This document shows positions 11,215-21,183 of a stretch of DNA of 64,000 bases, in pieces. A program made the translations under genes and the position numbers. The notes under the pieces are model-generated. The model did no database searches. It was not told where the DNA came from and worked only from the letters and a program-made list of their open reading frames with translations. Position 1 is the stretch's first letter. The number at the start of each line of letters is the position of its first letter. Source of the stretch: Serratia grimesii NBRC 13537 (lineage in GTDB: Bacteria; Pseudomonadota; Gammaproteobacteria; Enterobacterales; Enterobacteriaceae); contig NZ_BCTT01000003.1 in the NCBI RefSeq assembly GCF_001590905.1, positions 1 through 64,000 on the forward strand, given 5' to 3'.

Positions 11215-11235
11215 ACGGGCGTGAAGCACGCCCGT
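11215..11235 (+). terminator. Hairpin after pncA
   Basis: Perfect 9-bp stem with an AAG loop; only a mixed pyrimidine tract follows, so strength is uncertain. Confidence 0.5.
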
Positions 11236-11330
11236 ATCCTCTCCGTTTGAAACCTCGATATCGCTCACATTCCGACCATTCTCCTGTGATTACATCTTGT
11301 TCGCATGCAGTGCTTTTGCTGTTATGAACA

Positions 11331-11425
11331 GTGATGCATTGCATCAATGAGTTATACGCATCCGGGGCCCATTGAGCCCGGCTTTATGTTACCGCCTTAG
11401 GCGGTTTCGGTCGGCCTTGCCGACC
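11331..11425 (+). promoter_or_regulatory. Structured leader of the chitinase gene
   Basis: Upstream of the chitinase ATG lie a palindrome TGATGCATTGCATCA (about 11333-11347), then three hairpins in series: CCGGG/CCCGG (about 11362-11381), ACCGCCT/AGGCGGT (11390-11404) and GGTCGGC/GCCGACC (11409-11425). The last ends one base before the AAGGAGA ribosome site (11426-11432). This could act by masking or exposing the ribosome site, or in transcript stability; no known riboswitch class was recognised. Confidence 0.35.
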
Positions 11426-11437
11426 AAAGGAGATGAC

Positions 11438-12718
11438 ATGGCATTAACCCGTAAGCTGCTGCCTTTACTGGTAGCGGTACAGCTTGGTATGGCTGGAACC
11501 AGCATGGCTCACGCTGCTTCTTATCTGTCCGTTGGTTATTTCAACGGTGGGGGTGACGTTACTGCAGGCCCCGGTGGCGATATCAATAAGCTGGACGTCA
11601 CGCAAATCACCCACCTCAATTACTCATTCGGTCTGATCTACAACGACGAGAAACAGGAAACCAATCCGGCACTCAGAGATCCCGCTCGTCTGCACCAAAT
11701 TTATCTGTCACCCAAAGTGATGGCCGATCTGCACTTGCTGCCCGTTCTTCGTAAGCAAAACCCTGAACTGAAAGTGTTGCTGTCCGTTGGTGGCTGGGGT
11801 GCTCGCGGGTTCTCCGGTGCTGCTGCAACACCTGAAAGCCGTGCCGTTTTTATTCGTTCGGTACAGCAAGTCATTAAGCAATATCACCTGGACGGAATCG
11901 ACCTCGATTGGGAGTACCCGGTGAACGGTGCCTGGGGCTTGGTAGAAAGTCAGCCGGCGGATCGCGCTAACTTCACCCTCTTGCTGGGGGAACTGCATAA
12001 GGCTCTGGACAAAGGCAAATTGCTGACCATCGCCGTCGGCGCCAACGTGAAAAGTCCGCAGGAATGGGTGGATGTTAAGGGCATTGCGCCCTACCTCGAC
12101 TACATCAACCTGATGACCTATGACATGGCGTACGGCACCCAATACTTCAACTCTAACCTGTATGACTCCAAACAGTGGCCGACTGTCGCTGCCGCCGACC
12201 GTTACAGCGCCAATTTTGTCGTGGATAACTATTTGGCCGCAGGGTTAAAGCCCGCGCAATTGAACCTGGGTATTGGTTTCTATGGCCGGGTACCAAAACG
12301 GGCGACAGAACCGGGTATAGATTGGGACAAGCCAGACGCGGCTAAAAACCCAGTCACCCAACCCTATTTCACTGCCCGTGAAATTGCCGTGTTCAAGTCC
12401 ATGGGCTTGGATCTGACCAAGGACAGCTATTTCAAATACAACGATATCGTCAGCAAACTGTTAAACGATCCGCAGCGGCGCTTCACCGCACATTGGGACA
12501 GCGATGCTCAGGTCCCTTATCTGACGATGAAATCTGCCGAAGGCAAGCCGCTATTCGCTATTTCGTACGAAAACCCGCGCTCGGTTGAACTCAAAGCGGA
12601 CTACATCAAAAGCAAAGGGCTGGGGGGCGCGATGTTCTGGGAATATGGTGCAGATGACAATAACCGGTTGGCACATCAACTGGCGGAATCACTGGGAATT
12701 AATAACGTGAAAAGTTAA
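11438..12718 (+). CDS. Secreted GH18 chitinase
   Basis: A 426-residue family 18 glycoside hydrolase. A signal peptide covers about 1-26 (ending SMAHA). The catalytic motif DGIDLDWEYP has D155, D157 and the proton donor E159; SVGGWG (116-121) and the NLMTYDMAYG strand are also typical. No chitin-binding or fibronectin domain is attached, so this is a compact single-domain enzyme, resembling ChiD-type Serratia chitinases more than ChiA or ChiB (comparison from memory). The ATG at 11438 follows a strong AAGGAGA. It sits alone inside a core block where E. coli has no chitinase. Confidence 0.9.
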   Translation: MALTRKLLPLLVAVQLGMAGTSMAHAASYLSVGYFNGGGDVTAGPGGDINKLDVTQITHLNYSFGLIYNDEKQETNPALRDPARLHQIYLSPKVMADLHLLPVLRKQNPELKVLLSVGGWGARGFSGAAATPESRAVFIRSVQQVIKQYHLDGIDLDWEYPVNGAWGLVESQPADRANFTLLLGELHKALDKGKLLTIAVGANVKSPQEWVDVKGIAPYLDYINLMTYDMAYGTQYFNSNLYDSKQWPTVAAADRYSANFVVDNYLAAGLKPAQLNLGIGFYGRVPKRATEPGIDWDKPDAAKNPVTQPYFTAREIAVFKSMGLDLTKDSYFKYNDIVSKLLNDPQRRFTAHWDSDAQVPYLTMKSAEGKPLFAISYENPRSVELKADYIKSKGLGGAMFWEYGADDNNRLAHQLAESLGINNVKS

Positions 12719-12723
12719 ATCAA

Positions 12724-12747
12724 CGGGGCGATGGCAGCATCGCCCCG
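12724..12747. terminator. Hairpin between chitinase and yeaC
   Basis: CGGGGCGATG/CATCGCCCCG, a 10-bp perfect stem with a 4-base loop between convergent genes; no long T-run on either strand. Confidence 0.5.
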
Positions 12748-12756
12748 CTGTCAGAT

Positions 12757-13029
12757 TTACTGCGGCTTTAACTTGACCAGCGGTTCTGCAATGAACTGCT
12801 GTTTCAGTTCTTGCTTACTCTTCATCACTATCTGGCCGTCAGTGCCGATGCTCATATGCTGCGGATCAGTATTGTGCAATGACTGCCACAGCATCACTGC
12901 CTGCAGGCTATTTTCTTTCTGTTCCGGGGTCAACGCGACACCATCCTGCCATTTACCCAATTCAACCGCCAATACCAGGCGTTGATAGATTTCCGGCGTC
13001 ATCGCGGCAATCAGATCTTTCACGTCCAT
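12757..13029 (-). CDS. yeaC: DUF1315 protein YeaC
   Basis: A 90-residue protein, collinear with E. coli YeaC (DUF1315) and in the same place next to msrB. Unknown function; acidic N-terminal half with no membrane segment or signal. Starts 63 bp after the msrB stop on the same strand and is probably cotranscribed. Confidence 0.88.
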   Translation of the reverse strand: MDVKDLIAAMTPEIYQRLVLAVELGKWQDGVALTPEQKENSLQAVMLWQSLHNTDPQHMSIGTDGQIVMKSKQELKQQFIAEPLVKLKPQ

Positions 13030-13092
13030 CAGAGCACTTCCTCACTCGTGGAAGAATAATTAGCTGAATCGATTTTTCTAACTGAATAATCG

Positions 13093-13506
13093 TTAGCCTG
13101 CCGTTTTTTCACCGTTCTCGCCGTCGGTAAAGCTAAGCGACGCGGAATTAACACAAAAACGTTCGCCGGTCGGTTGCGGGCCATCCGGGAAAACATGCCC
13201 CAAATGCGCATCACAATGACCACAGCGAATTTCAACGCGATGCATATTGTGCGTATTATCATCAAGATAACGAATAGCATCGTCAGATACCGGCTCATAG
13301 AAGCTTGGCCAGCCACAACCGGAGTCATACTTGCTGTCGGAGTAGAACAGCGGCTGGTTACAGCACAGACAATGGTACACGCCCTCGCGTTTGTTGTGCA
13401 GTAATTTACCGGAATACGGAGCCTCAGTACCACGCTCTTGGGTCACATAACGTTGGATTTCATTCAGTTCCGTGCCCGGATGGTCAGGGGTTGTCTCTTT
13501 AGCCAT
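13093..13506 (-). CDS. msrB: Peptide-methionine (R)-S-oxide reductase
   Basis: A 137-residue MsrB that repairs methionine-R-sulphoxide in proteins with thioredoxin. Zinc-binding CxxC pairs are C46/C49 and C95/C98; the catalytic cysteine is C118 (RFCVNS); [10 protein letters not shown] is the substrate pocket. The start at 13506 (MAKETT) matches the E. coli N terminus; the frame is open further upstream but without a family match. Divergent from gapA. Confidence 0.96.
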   Translation of the reverse strand: MAKETTPDHPGTELNEIQRYVTQERGTEAPYSGKLLHNKREGVYHCLCCNQPLFYSDSKYDSGCGWPSFYEPVSDDAIRYLDDNTHNMHRVEIRCGHCDAHLGHVFPDGPQPTGERFCVNSASLSFTDGENGEKTAG

Positions 13507-13630
13507 TTGTGCGATTCTCTGAATGTGGATAATGTCAACGAAAACAATGAGTAATAATAACAAAAAATTAACAACACTGCAGCGGTTTTTGGCCTAAACT
13601 GTAGCCCATAAAGGTCACGCCATAACGATA

Positions 13631-13646
13631 TGTGATACCGATCACA
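13631..13646. promoter_or_regulatory. CRP site between msrB and gapA
   Basis: TGTGATACCGATCACA matches both half-sites of the cAMP-CRP consensus (TGTGA-N6-TCACA) perfectly. It lies about 210 bp before gapA and 125 bp before msrB. CRP control of gapA is established in E. coli; which gene it serves here is inferred. Confidence 0.75.
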
Positions 13647-13842
13647 TATATTAAACAGGCTGACTTTATACTTAGCGGTTTGACCCCATATAACGGATGA
13701 GGCCGAACGCAAACGGAATGTGCAATAAGCACTCAAACCAGCGTCCCAGGTTTGATTTGCAGCAAGAATTGACACGATTCCGCTTGACGCTTGGTAAGGT
13801 TTTTGTAATTTTACAAGCAACCTTTTATTCACTAACAAATAG

Positions 13843-14850
<1,008 letters not shown>

Positions 14851-14874
14851 TGGATTGATGTTAAGTGATGATGA

Positions 14875-14900
14875 GGGCGACATTTGTGTCGCCCTTTTTT
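14875..14900 (+). terminator. Terminator of gapA
   Basis: GGGCGACA/TGTCGCCC 8-bp stem, 4-base loop and six T. yeaD begins 29 bp later. Confidence 0.88.
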
Positions 14901-14928
14901 GTTTCTACGGCGAACAAAAGGCAATCTG

Positions 14929-15804
14929 ATGAACGAAAAGATTTTCACCCTACCCGTTACCGAACAAATTTCACCTTACATCAGCCAACGTCAGCTCGAC
15001 GAACTGCCTGTGGTGGTGGTTTCCCACCCCAAAGTACGCGCAGCAATCTCATTGCAAGGTGCGCATCTGTTAGCTTGGCAACCTAGCGGTGCAAAACCGG
15101 CTATTTGGCTGAGCAACAGCACGCCGTTTAAAAAAGGAAATGCCATCCGTGGTGGCGTACCTATTTGCTGGCCCTGGTTTGGTCCGGTGGCAAAACCCTC
15201 ACACGGTTTCGCCCGCAATCAGCCATGGGGTCTAACGGCGCATGACGAAGACGAAAACGGTGTCATCCTGACATTCACACTGAAAGATAATGAGCAAACT
15301 CGCAGCTTATGGCCACACGCTTTTACACTGATTGCCCGCTTCAAATTGGGTGAAGAGTGTGAAATCGAACTGGAATCCCATGGCGACTATCAGGCAACCG
15401 CTGCACTGCACACGTATTTCCAGATCGGTGATATTGAACAGGTTAAAGTCGCCGGTCTCGGTGAGTCGTATATCGATAAGGTAGCTGGCGGCTCAGAAGC
15501 ACGTCAGGTGGGCGATGTGACCTTCGTTGGGCAAACTGACCGGGTTTATACCAAACCAGATGCATTCAGCCTAATCAAGGACGCATCGCTACAACGCACC
15601 ATTGAAGTTCATCACCACCATATGAGTGATGTGATTGCCTGGAACCCAGGTGTGGAGCTTTCTTGCAGCATGGCAGATATGCCGAATGACGGTTATAAAA
15701 CCATGGTTTGTGTGGAAACCGGTCGCGTCAGTAAACCCCTGGTTGCCGCAGGTGAGCAACCGGCTCGGTTGGCAGTGACCTTCCGCATCCGTCACACCCT
15801 GTAG
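14929..15804 (+). CDS. yeaD: Glucose-6-phosphate 1-epimerase (hexose-6-P mutarotase)
   Basis: A 291-residue aldose-1-epimerase-fold protein matching E. coli YeaD, which interconverts alpha and beta anomers of hexose 6-phosphates. Family blocks include GGVPICWPWFG (about 83-93), the HTYFQIGD segment with catalytic His, and the HHHHMSDVIAWNPG segment before a late catalytic Glu. Start at 14929 (MNEKIF) after AAAGGCAA. It lies just behind the gapA terminator, so it is expressed by read-through or its own promoter. Confidence 0.93.
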   Translation: MNEKIFTLPVTEQISPYISQRQLDELPVVVVSHPKVRAAISLQGAHLLAWQPSGAKPAIWLSNSTPFKKGNAIRGGVPICWPWFGPVAKPSHGFARNQPWGLTAHDEDENGVILTFTLKDNEQTRSLWPHAFTLIARFKLGEECEIELESHGDYQATAALHTYFQIGDIEQVKVAGLGESYIDKVAGGSEARQVGDVTFVGQTDRVYTKPDAFSLIKDASLQRTIEVHHHHMSDVIAWNPGVELSCSMADMPNDGYKTMVCVETGRVSKPLVAAGEQPARLAVTFRIRHTL

Positions 15805-15860
15805 TCTCTGTAAGCGCGGTCAATACAACCTTTTTGAACCGCTGCACCACAGATGTGCAA

Positions 15861-15880
15861 AAGGGGCGTTAACGCCCCTT
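15861..15880. terminator. Bidirectional terminator between yeaD and mipA
   Basis: AAGGGGCGTT and AACGCCCCTT form an exact palindrome flanked by A-rich and T-rich sides, between convergent genes. Confidence 0.75.
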
Positions 15881-15919
15881 TATGATGCATACGATGCACA
15901 AATATTGTGCAGCGACTGA

Positions 15920-16684
15920 TTAGAAGCTGTATTTCACGCCCGTCATCAACACGCCGGTGTAAGATTTATCCACCATTGGGCTGTCTTTTACTTCACTAGC
16001 CAGACGGATGTAACGCCCCATAAAGAAAGCATCCCAATCTTTGTTGATTTGATAGTTGGCGCTCAGCTCAACATACGGCGCCCAGCTATCGCTTGGGGTG
16101 TAGCTATCCAGACCACTACGACGAGATTCGTTTTCACTGACGCCATAGTAATATTTGTTCTGGTTTTTGCTGCTCCACGACACACCGGCACCCGGTACCA
16201 GCGTGAAATCGCCCAGATCAAATTTATACAGATAGGCAAAATCACCCACCATACCGTTGCTGTAATTCAGCGTGTCGCCAGTAAAGGTGGTGCGCAGAAT
16301 GCCCCACTTCGCGAAATGCGAATAAGCCAAACCAGCCATCAGCGTGCCGCGACGCTTGTCCAACTGCTTCATGCGATCGTCATCACTGTCACCTGGGCGA
16401 TAGCCCAACGGTGAGAAGTAGCCCATCAGACTCAGTTGATTTTCCTGATCTTTCCACAGGTAATAACCGGCGGTCAGCGTACGGAAGTAGAAGTCGTCAC
16501 CTTCATAATTAATAACGGGTACCGGATACACGCGGTCCTGATAACCACGATACGGGTCCGGACTAACCAGTGCGGAAGCACCGAGTGACCAAGTTCCAGC
16601 CTGAGCACTTTGCGCACAAACCATTGCGGAAGCGATAATTGCTAGCGTTTTGAGTTGAAAAATCTTCACTGGTTCTTTTTCCAT
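15920..16684 (-). CDS. mipA: MltA-interacting protein MipA (OmpV family)
   Basis: An outer-membrane scaffold protein that in E. coli links the transglycosylase MltA with PBP1B. 254 codons from the ATG at 16684; a signal peptide ends at SAQA, and the mature protein alternates beta-strands and ends in aromatic VKYSF, as in outer-membrane barrels. Blocks YPVPVINYEGDDF, YYYGVS and DSPMVDKS match E. coli MipA. The ATG at 16684 has no good ribosome site; a GTG five codons later (VKIFQL) is an alternative start with GGAA upstream. Confidence 0.9.
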   Translation of the reverse strand: MEKEPVKIFQLKTLAIIASAMVCAQSAQAGTWSLGASALVSPDPYRGYQDRVYPVPVINYEGDDFYFRTLTAGYYLWKDQENQLSLMGYFSPLGYRPGDSDDDRMKQLDKRRGTLMAGLAYSHFAKWGILRTTFTGDTLNYSNGMVGDFAYLYKFDLGDFTLVPGAGVSWSSKNQNKYYYGVSENESRRSGLDSYTPSDSWAPYVELSANYQINKDWDAFFMGRYIRLASEVKDSPMVDKSYTGVLMTGVKYSF

Positions 16685-17005
16685 AAATAACAGAGTTAAT
16701 AGCAGGCTTAGTTTATGTGAAAACTTCGTTACGCGCTGAATCTTTACAATGGAAAACGACTAAGATCGAATAACTTAGAACAGAAATATGAATTAATCAT
16801 GGCAGAACAGTGACGTTTTTTGCCGCAGGCCGCGCCAGACAAGGCATTTGATACGCCTGTAATAACTGAGTCATTGATATGACTTAAAAAAAGCTTTTTA
16901 TGACGCAGGAAATTTTCTGGTATGCAAACTAAGCTTAAATCAGAAGGTGAATGAATCCTGAGCCAGTGGCAATACAGCGCAACTCGCGATTATAAGCGCA
17001 CCAAG
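16685..17005. other. Intergenic region upstream of mipA and yeaG
   Basis: A/T-rich DNA between divergent mipA and yeaG. It contains short inverted repeats (for example the AAAAAGCTTTTT tract near 16890) but no coding frame or RNA gene that I can support. Enhancer sites for the sigma-54-type promoter that follows may lie here; no clean NtrC palindrome was identified. Confidence 0.4.
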
Positions 17006-17022
17006 TTGGCATACGGGTTGCT
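17006..17022 (+). promoter_or_regulatory. Sigma-54-type promoter of yeaGH
   Basis: TTGGCATACGGGTTGCT has GG and GC elements exactly 10 bases apart, matching the -24/-12 consensus (TTGGCACG-N4-TTGCT) with few changes. It lies about 90 bp before the yeaG start. E. coli yeaG is reported to be expressed under nitrogen starvation through NtrC and RpoS, which agrees. Confidence 0.7.
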
Positions 17023-17112
17023 GTACTCAGGGATAACTTCTTCTTTCGGGGGCCAAAAGACTATCACTAGCTCCCTTTAACCTGTGCTAATAACGAAAGG
17101 ACGGGCATCGCC

Positions 17113-19047
17113 ATGAACATATTTGACCACTATCGCCAGCGCTACGAAGCTGCCAAGGACGAAGAGTTCACACTGCAGGACTTTCTTACCATTTGCCGGC
17201 AAGATCGCAGTGCATATGCCAATGCGGCCGAACGTCTGCTGATGGCTATCGGTGAACCAGTTATGGTCGACACCGCGCTTGAGTCGCGCATGTCTCGCCT
17301 GTTCTCCAACCGCGTGATCGCACGCTATCCAGCATTCGAAGAGTTCTACGGCATGGAAGAAGCTATCGAACAGATAGTCTCTTATCTGAAACATGCCGCG
17401 CAGGGGCTCGAAGAGAAAAAACAAATTCTTTACCTGTTGGGCCCTGTGGGCGGCGGGAAATCATCGTTGGCGGAACGCCTGAAAGCGCTGATGCAGCTCG
17501 TACCGATTTACACACTGAGTGCCAACGGTGAACGCAGCCCGGTCAACGATCATCCGCTGTGCCTGTTTAACCCGCAGGAAGATGCCAATATTCTGGAAAA
17601 AGAATATAACATCCCGAATCGTTATCTCGGCACCATCATGTCCCCGTGGGCGGCAAAACGCCTGCATGAATTTGGCGGCGATATCACCAAATTCAAAGTG
17701 GTGAAAGTACGCCCTTCCATCCTGGAGCAGATCGCCATCGCCAAAACGGAACCGGGTGATGAGAACAACCAGGATATCTCTGCGCTGGTCGGTAAAGTGG
17801 ATATCCGCAAGCTGGAAAACCACGCTCAGAACGATCCTGATGCTTATGGCTATTCCGGCGCCCTTTGCCGTGCTAACCAAGGGATCATGGAGTTCGTAGA
17901 GATGTTCAAAGCACCGATCAAGGTGCTGCACCCTCTGTTGACTGCCACCCAGGAAGGTAACTACAACGGTACCGAGGGGATTTCTGCCCTGCCGTTCAAC
18001 GGCATTATTCTGGCCCACTCCAACGAATCCGAATGGGTGACCTTCCGTAACAACAAGAACAACGAGGCCTTCCTGGACCGTGTTTATATCGTCAAGGTCC
18101 CGTACTGCCTGCGCGTGTCGGAAGAGATAAAAATCTACGACAAACTGCTGGATCACAGCGAACTGACCCATGCCCCATGCGCCCCTGGCACACTGGAAAC
18201 ACTGGCACGCTTTACCGTACTTTCACGCATGAAAGAGCCTGAAAACTCGAGCATTTATTCTAAGATGCGCGTCTATGATGGCGAAAGCCTCAAGGATACC
18301 GATCCGAAAGCCAAGTCGTATCAGGAGTACCGCGATTATGCGGGGGTTGATGAAGGCATGAACGGCTTGTCCACCCGTTTTGCATTTAAAATCCTCTCAA
18401 GGGTATTCAACTTTGATCACGCGGAGGTCGCCGCTAACCCGGTACACCTGTTCTACGTACTGGAGCAACAAATCGAACGTGAGCAGTTCCCGCAGGATTT
18501 GTCAGAGAAATACCTGGAACATCTGAAAGGCTATCTGATCCCGAAATACGCCGAATTTATCGGTAAAGAGATTCAGACAGCTTATCTGGAATCCTACTCG
18601 GAATACGGCCAGAACATTTTTGACCGCTACGTGACTTATGCAGATTTCTGGATCCAGGATCAAGAGTACCGTGATCCGGATACTGGACAGCTGTTCGATC
18701 GCGAGTCCTTGAATGCTGAACTGGAGAAAATCGAAAAACCAGCTGGCATCAGTAACCCGAAAGACTTCCGCAACGAAATAGTCAACTTCGTGCTGCGTGC
18801 CCGGGCTAATAATAGTGGTCGTAACCCTAACTGGACCAGCTATGAGAAGCTGCGTACCGTGATAGAGAAGAAAATGTTCTCGAACACCGAAGAGTTACTG
18901 CCGGTTATTTCGTTTAACGCTAAAACCTCAACGGATGAGCAGAAGAAACACGACGACTTCGTCGACCGTATGATGGAAAAAGGCTACACCCGCAAGCAAG
19001 TGCGTCTGTTGTGTGAATGGTATCTGCGGGTCAGGAAGTCTTCATAA
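17113..19047 (+). CDS. yeaG: PrkA-type serine protein kinase YeaG
   Basis: A 644-residue protein, the same length as E. coli YeaG. An N-terminal AAA-type module carries the P-loop GPVGGGKS at 110-117, and a PrkA C-terminal kinase-like domain follows. It acts in adaptation to sustained nitrogen starvation and stationary phase, together with YeaH and the SpoVR-family protein YcgB, which is also in this window (35105). First gene of yeaGH; an ERIC element separates it from yeaH. Confidence 0.95.
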   Translation: MNIFDHYRQRYEAAKDEEFTLQDFLTICRQDRSAYANAAERLLMAIGEPVMVDTALESRMSRLFSNRVIARYPAFEEFYGMEEAIEQIVSYLKHAAQGLEEKKQILYLLGPVGGGKSSLAERLKALMQLVPIYTLSANGERSPVNDHPLCLFNPQEDANILEKEYNIPNRYLGTIMSPWAAKRLHEFGGDITKFKVVKVRPSILEQIAIAKTEPGDENNQDISALVGKVDIRKLENHAQNDPDAYGYSGALCRANQGIMEFVEMFKAPIKVLHPLLTATQEGNYNGTEGISALPFNGIILAHSNESEWVTFRNNKNNEAFLDRVYIVKVPYCLRVSEEIKIYDKLLDHSELTHAPCAPGTLETLARFTVLSRMKEPENSSIYSKMRVYDGESLKDTDPKAKSYQEYRDYAGVDEGMNGLSTRFAFKILSRVFNFDHAEVAANPVHLFYVLEQQIEREQFPQDLSEKYLEHLKGYLIPKYAEFIGKEIQTAYLESYSEYGQNIFDRYVTYADFWIQDQEYRDPDTGQLFDRESLNAELEKIEKPAGISNPKDFRNEIVNFVLRARANNSGRNPNWTSYEKLRTVIEKKMFSNTEELLPVISFNAKTSTDEQKKHDDFVDRMMEKGYTRKQVRLLCEWYLRVRKSS

Positions 19048-19048
19048 C

Positions 19049-19172
19049 GTCTATGTCCAAGATAATTGGAGTTGTATCAGCGGCAACTGAGCCCATCCCC
19101 AGGAGCGTACAAAGAGTACGTGACCTGGGGAAACCACCAAAGATACAGCCTCAAATATGACGGATATAATGA
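19049..19172 (+). repeat. ERIC element between yeaG and yeaH
   Basis: An approximately 124-bp segment matches the enterobacterial repetitive intergenic consensus: CCCCAGG (19097-19103) and CCTGGGG (19124-19130) frame the GTAC/GTAC core, and outer arms (GGAGTTGTATCAGCGGCAACTGA on the left, ATGACGGATATAA on the right) match ERIC flanks. It starts two bases after the yeaG stop. It is diverged from the consensus. Being transcribed inside an operon, it would fold in the mRNA and could set the yeaG:yeaH ratio. Confidence 0.85.
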
Positions 19173-19226
19173 GAATTAGCGTCATGGAGATGGCATAGAA
19201 AGTTGGCAACGTCGTTTGGGGGATGT

Positions 19227-20495
19227 ATGGCGTATTTTATTGACCGACGGCTTAATGGCAAAAACAAGAGCATGGTTAACCGCCAGCGTTTCTTGCGCCG
19301 TTACAAGTCGCAAATCAAACAGTCGATTGCCGAAGCCATCAACAAGCGTTCGGTCACCGACGTAAACAGCGGGGAATCCATCTCGATCCCCACTGGTGAT
19401 ATCAACGAACCGATGTTTCATCAGGGTCGCGGTGGCACACGCCACCGTGTTCATCCTGGTAACGACCACTTTGTACAGAATGATCGCGTCGAACGCCCTC
19501 AGGGCGGTGGAGGCGGTGGCAGCGGTCAGGGCAATGCCAGCCAAGACGGTGAAGGCGAGGACGAATTCGTCTTCCAAATCTCCAAGGACGAATATCTTGA
19601 CCTGTTATTTGAAGATCTGGCCCTGCCGAACCTGAAAAAGAATCAGTATAAGCAGCTCACCGAGTACAAAACCCATCGGGCCGGTTATACGGCCAACGGC
19701 GTGCCAGCCAATATTAGCGTAGTGCGTTCGCTACAAAATTCACTGGCACGACGCACTGCGATGACCGCTGGCAAACGACGCGCGTTACATGCGTTGGAGG
19801 ACGAACTCACCCAGATGGAAAACACCGAGCCGGTGCAACTGTTGGAAGAGGAACGACTCCGCAAAGAAATTGCTGAATTGCGCAAAAAAATCGAAAGCGT
19901 GCCCTTTATCGATACGTTTGATTTGCGTTACAAAAACTATGAGCGCCGACCCGAACCTTCTAGCCAGGCGGTTATGTTCTGCCTGATGGATGTTTCCGGC
20001 TCCATGGACCAGGCCACCAAGGACATGGCGAAGCGTTTCTATATCCTGCTCTATTTGTTCCTGAGCAGAACCTATAAAAACGTTGATGTGGTGTATATCC
20101 GCCACCATACGCAAGCGAAAGAAGTGGATGAACAGGAGTTCTTCTATTCACAAGAGACCGGTGGGACCATTGTTTCCAGTGCGTTGAAACTGATGAATGA
20201 AGTCGTTGAAGAGCGTTATGACCCGGCGCAATGGAACATCTATGCTGCACAGGCGTCAGATGGTGACAACTGGGCAGATGACTCACCGTTGTGCCATGAA
20301 CTGCTGGCAAAAAAACTACTGCCAATGGTGCGTTATTACAGCTACATCGAAATCACCCGCCGCGCCCACCAGACGCTGTGGCGTGAGTACGAAGACTTGC
20401 AGGCTAAATTCGAAAACTTTGCCATGCAGCATATCCGCGAACCGGATGATATCTACCCCGTATTTCGTGAGCTTTTTCACAAGCAGACTGCATGA
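19227..20495 (+). CDS. yeaH: UPF0229 protein YeaH (VWA-like)
   Basis: A 422-residue protein matching E. coli YeaH along its length. A Gly-rich low-complexity stretch (93-102), a charged coiled-coil stretch (about 205-223) and a von Willebrand A-type metal site DVSGSM at 255-260 are seen. Function is with YeaG in stress adaptation, mechanism unknown. Start at 19227 (MAYFIDRR) after GGGGGA; an upstream in-frame ATG at 19203 is not conserved. Confidence 0.93.
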   Translation: MAYFIDRRLNGKNKSMVNRQRFLRRYKSQIKQSIAEAINKRSVTDVNSGESISIPTGDINEPMFHQGRGGTRHRVHPGNDHFVQNDRVERPQGGGGGGSGQGNASQDGEGEDEFVFQISKDEYLDLLFEDLALPNLKKNQYKQLTEYKTHRAGYTANGVPANISVVRSLQNSLARRTAMTAGKRRALHALEDELTQMENTEPVQLLEEERLRKEIAELRKKIESVPFIDTFDLRYKNYERRPEPSSQAVMFCLMDVSGSMDQATKDMAKRFYILLYLFLSRTYKNVDVVYIRHHTQAKEVDEQEFFYSQETGGTIVSSALKLMNEVVEERYDPAQWNIYAAQASDGDNWADDSPLCHELLAKKLLPMVRYYSYIEITRRAHQTLWREYEDLQAKFENFAMQHIREPDDIYPVFRELFHKQTA

Positions 20496-20509
20496 CTAAC
20501 AATATGAAT

Positions 20510-20544
20510 AACAGCCGGTTAATCTAATTGGCCGGCTGTTTTTT
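20510..20544 (+). terminator. Terminator of yeaGH
   Basis: AACAGCCGG/CCGGCTGTT stem, 13-base loop, then TTTTTT. Confidence 0.85.
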
Positions 20545-20791
20545 AGCAGAATAAATTGCTTAACGATATTCATACTCACTATCTCGATTGAACCCGTCCC
20601 CAACCCTGCCTCTTCGCAAATCAAAACAACAAGATAAAGACCATAGACTGAGTTACTTCACCTTGAAGGTAAAGCGCAGGCACGCTCGCTAAGGTAAATC
20701 CTAATTATCTCTTCTTTATCCAATGCTCATTGCGCAAGTTAGGAATAATCCTATTTAATGAATGGCCAAATTGCCATCTTAGGTGAGTGCT

Positions 20792-20911
20792 ATGGAGTTC
20801 CTTCCAATTGCAATCATCGTCGTTTTGATCGCAGTTGTTGTATTTTCCTTTGTGATGTATTTGAAGCAAAGAAAGGTAAGTACTTTCAACACCAAGCGGA
20901 AACGACGCTAG
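20792..20911 (+). CDS. Small single-pass membrane protein (39 aa)
   Basis: A 39-codon ORF with a well-placed AGGTGA ribosome site 5-6 bp before its ATG. The product begins MEFLPIAIIVVLIAVVVF, one strongly hydrophobic helix (about 4-24), followed by a basic tail rich in Lys/Arg ending TKRKRR. This N-out/C-in pattern is typical of bacterial small membrane proteins. A promoter-like TTGCGC with a TATTTA 16 bp later precedes it (20730-20760). No family is recognised. It lies in the place where E. coli carries unrelated small genes downstream of yeaH. Confidence 0.65.
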   Translation: MEFLPIAIIVVLIAVVVFSFVMYLKQRKVSTFNTKRKRR

Positions 20912-21156
20912 GACGCCCCTCCACAAGGAAGTGGTCCCCCTTAACGCTTCTCCTACTGCCCTACCATTTTCTTCTCTACAACACATGCTATGATTTCGTT
21001 TGGATGAATACTGTGGAATTTTGTTGAGGATATTCTGATACCTGCACCATTTCGTCTTTTCCCCTTGTCGCTGAAATTTAGCTGCGCTACTGTCGCCATC
21101 TGGACACACACCACACCAAAATCAGAATAGAATCCAGTTTGTCGCTATCATCCCTT
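20912..21156 (+). other. Non-coding stretch before a terminator
   Basis: About 245 bp without a supported reading frame. It holds an extended -10 motif TGCTATGAT (20986-20994) and ends at the strong terminator at 21157. It may be the 3' untranslated part of the small membrane protein mRNA or the body of a separate RNA of about 180 nt. A minus-strand frame across 20705-21109 has no ribosome site or protein-like features and is not accepted. Confidence 0.35.
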
Positions 21157-21183
21157 AATCCCGCCGCTGTGCGGGATTTTTTT
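21157..21183 (+). terminator. Intrinsic terminator, no obvious upstream long gene
   Basis: AATCCCGC/GCGGGATT 8-bp stem with a 6-base loop and seven T. The nearest plus-strand gene is the 39-residue small membrane protein ending 246 bp earlier. Confidence 0.85.

Noticed and set aside
13804-13815. TGTAATTTTACA before gapA as a HexR box
   Set aside because: Spacing is 3 bases shorter than the 15-base HexR site; kept only as a remark.
20705-21109. 134-codon minus-strand frame
   Set aside because: Polar, low-information product without ribosome site; the small plus-strand membrane protein is better supported.
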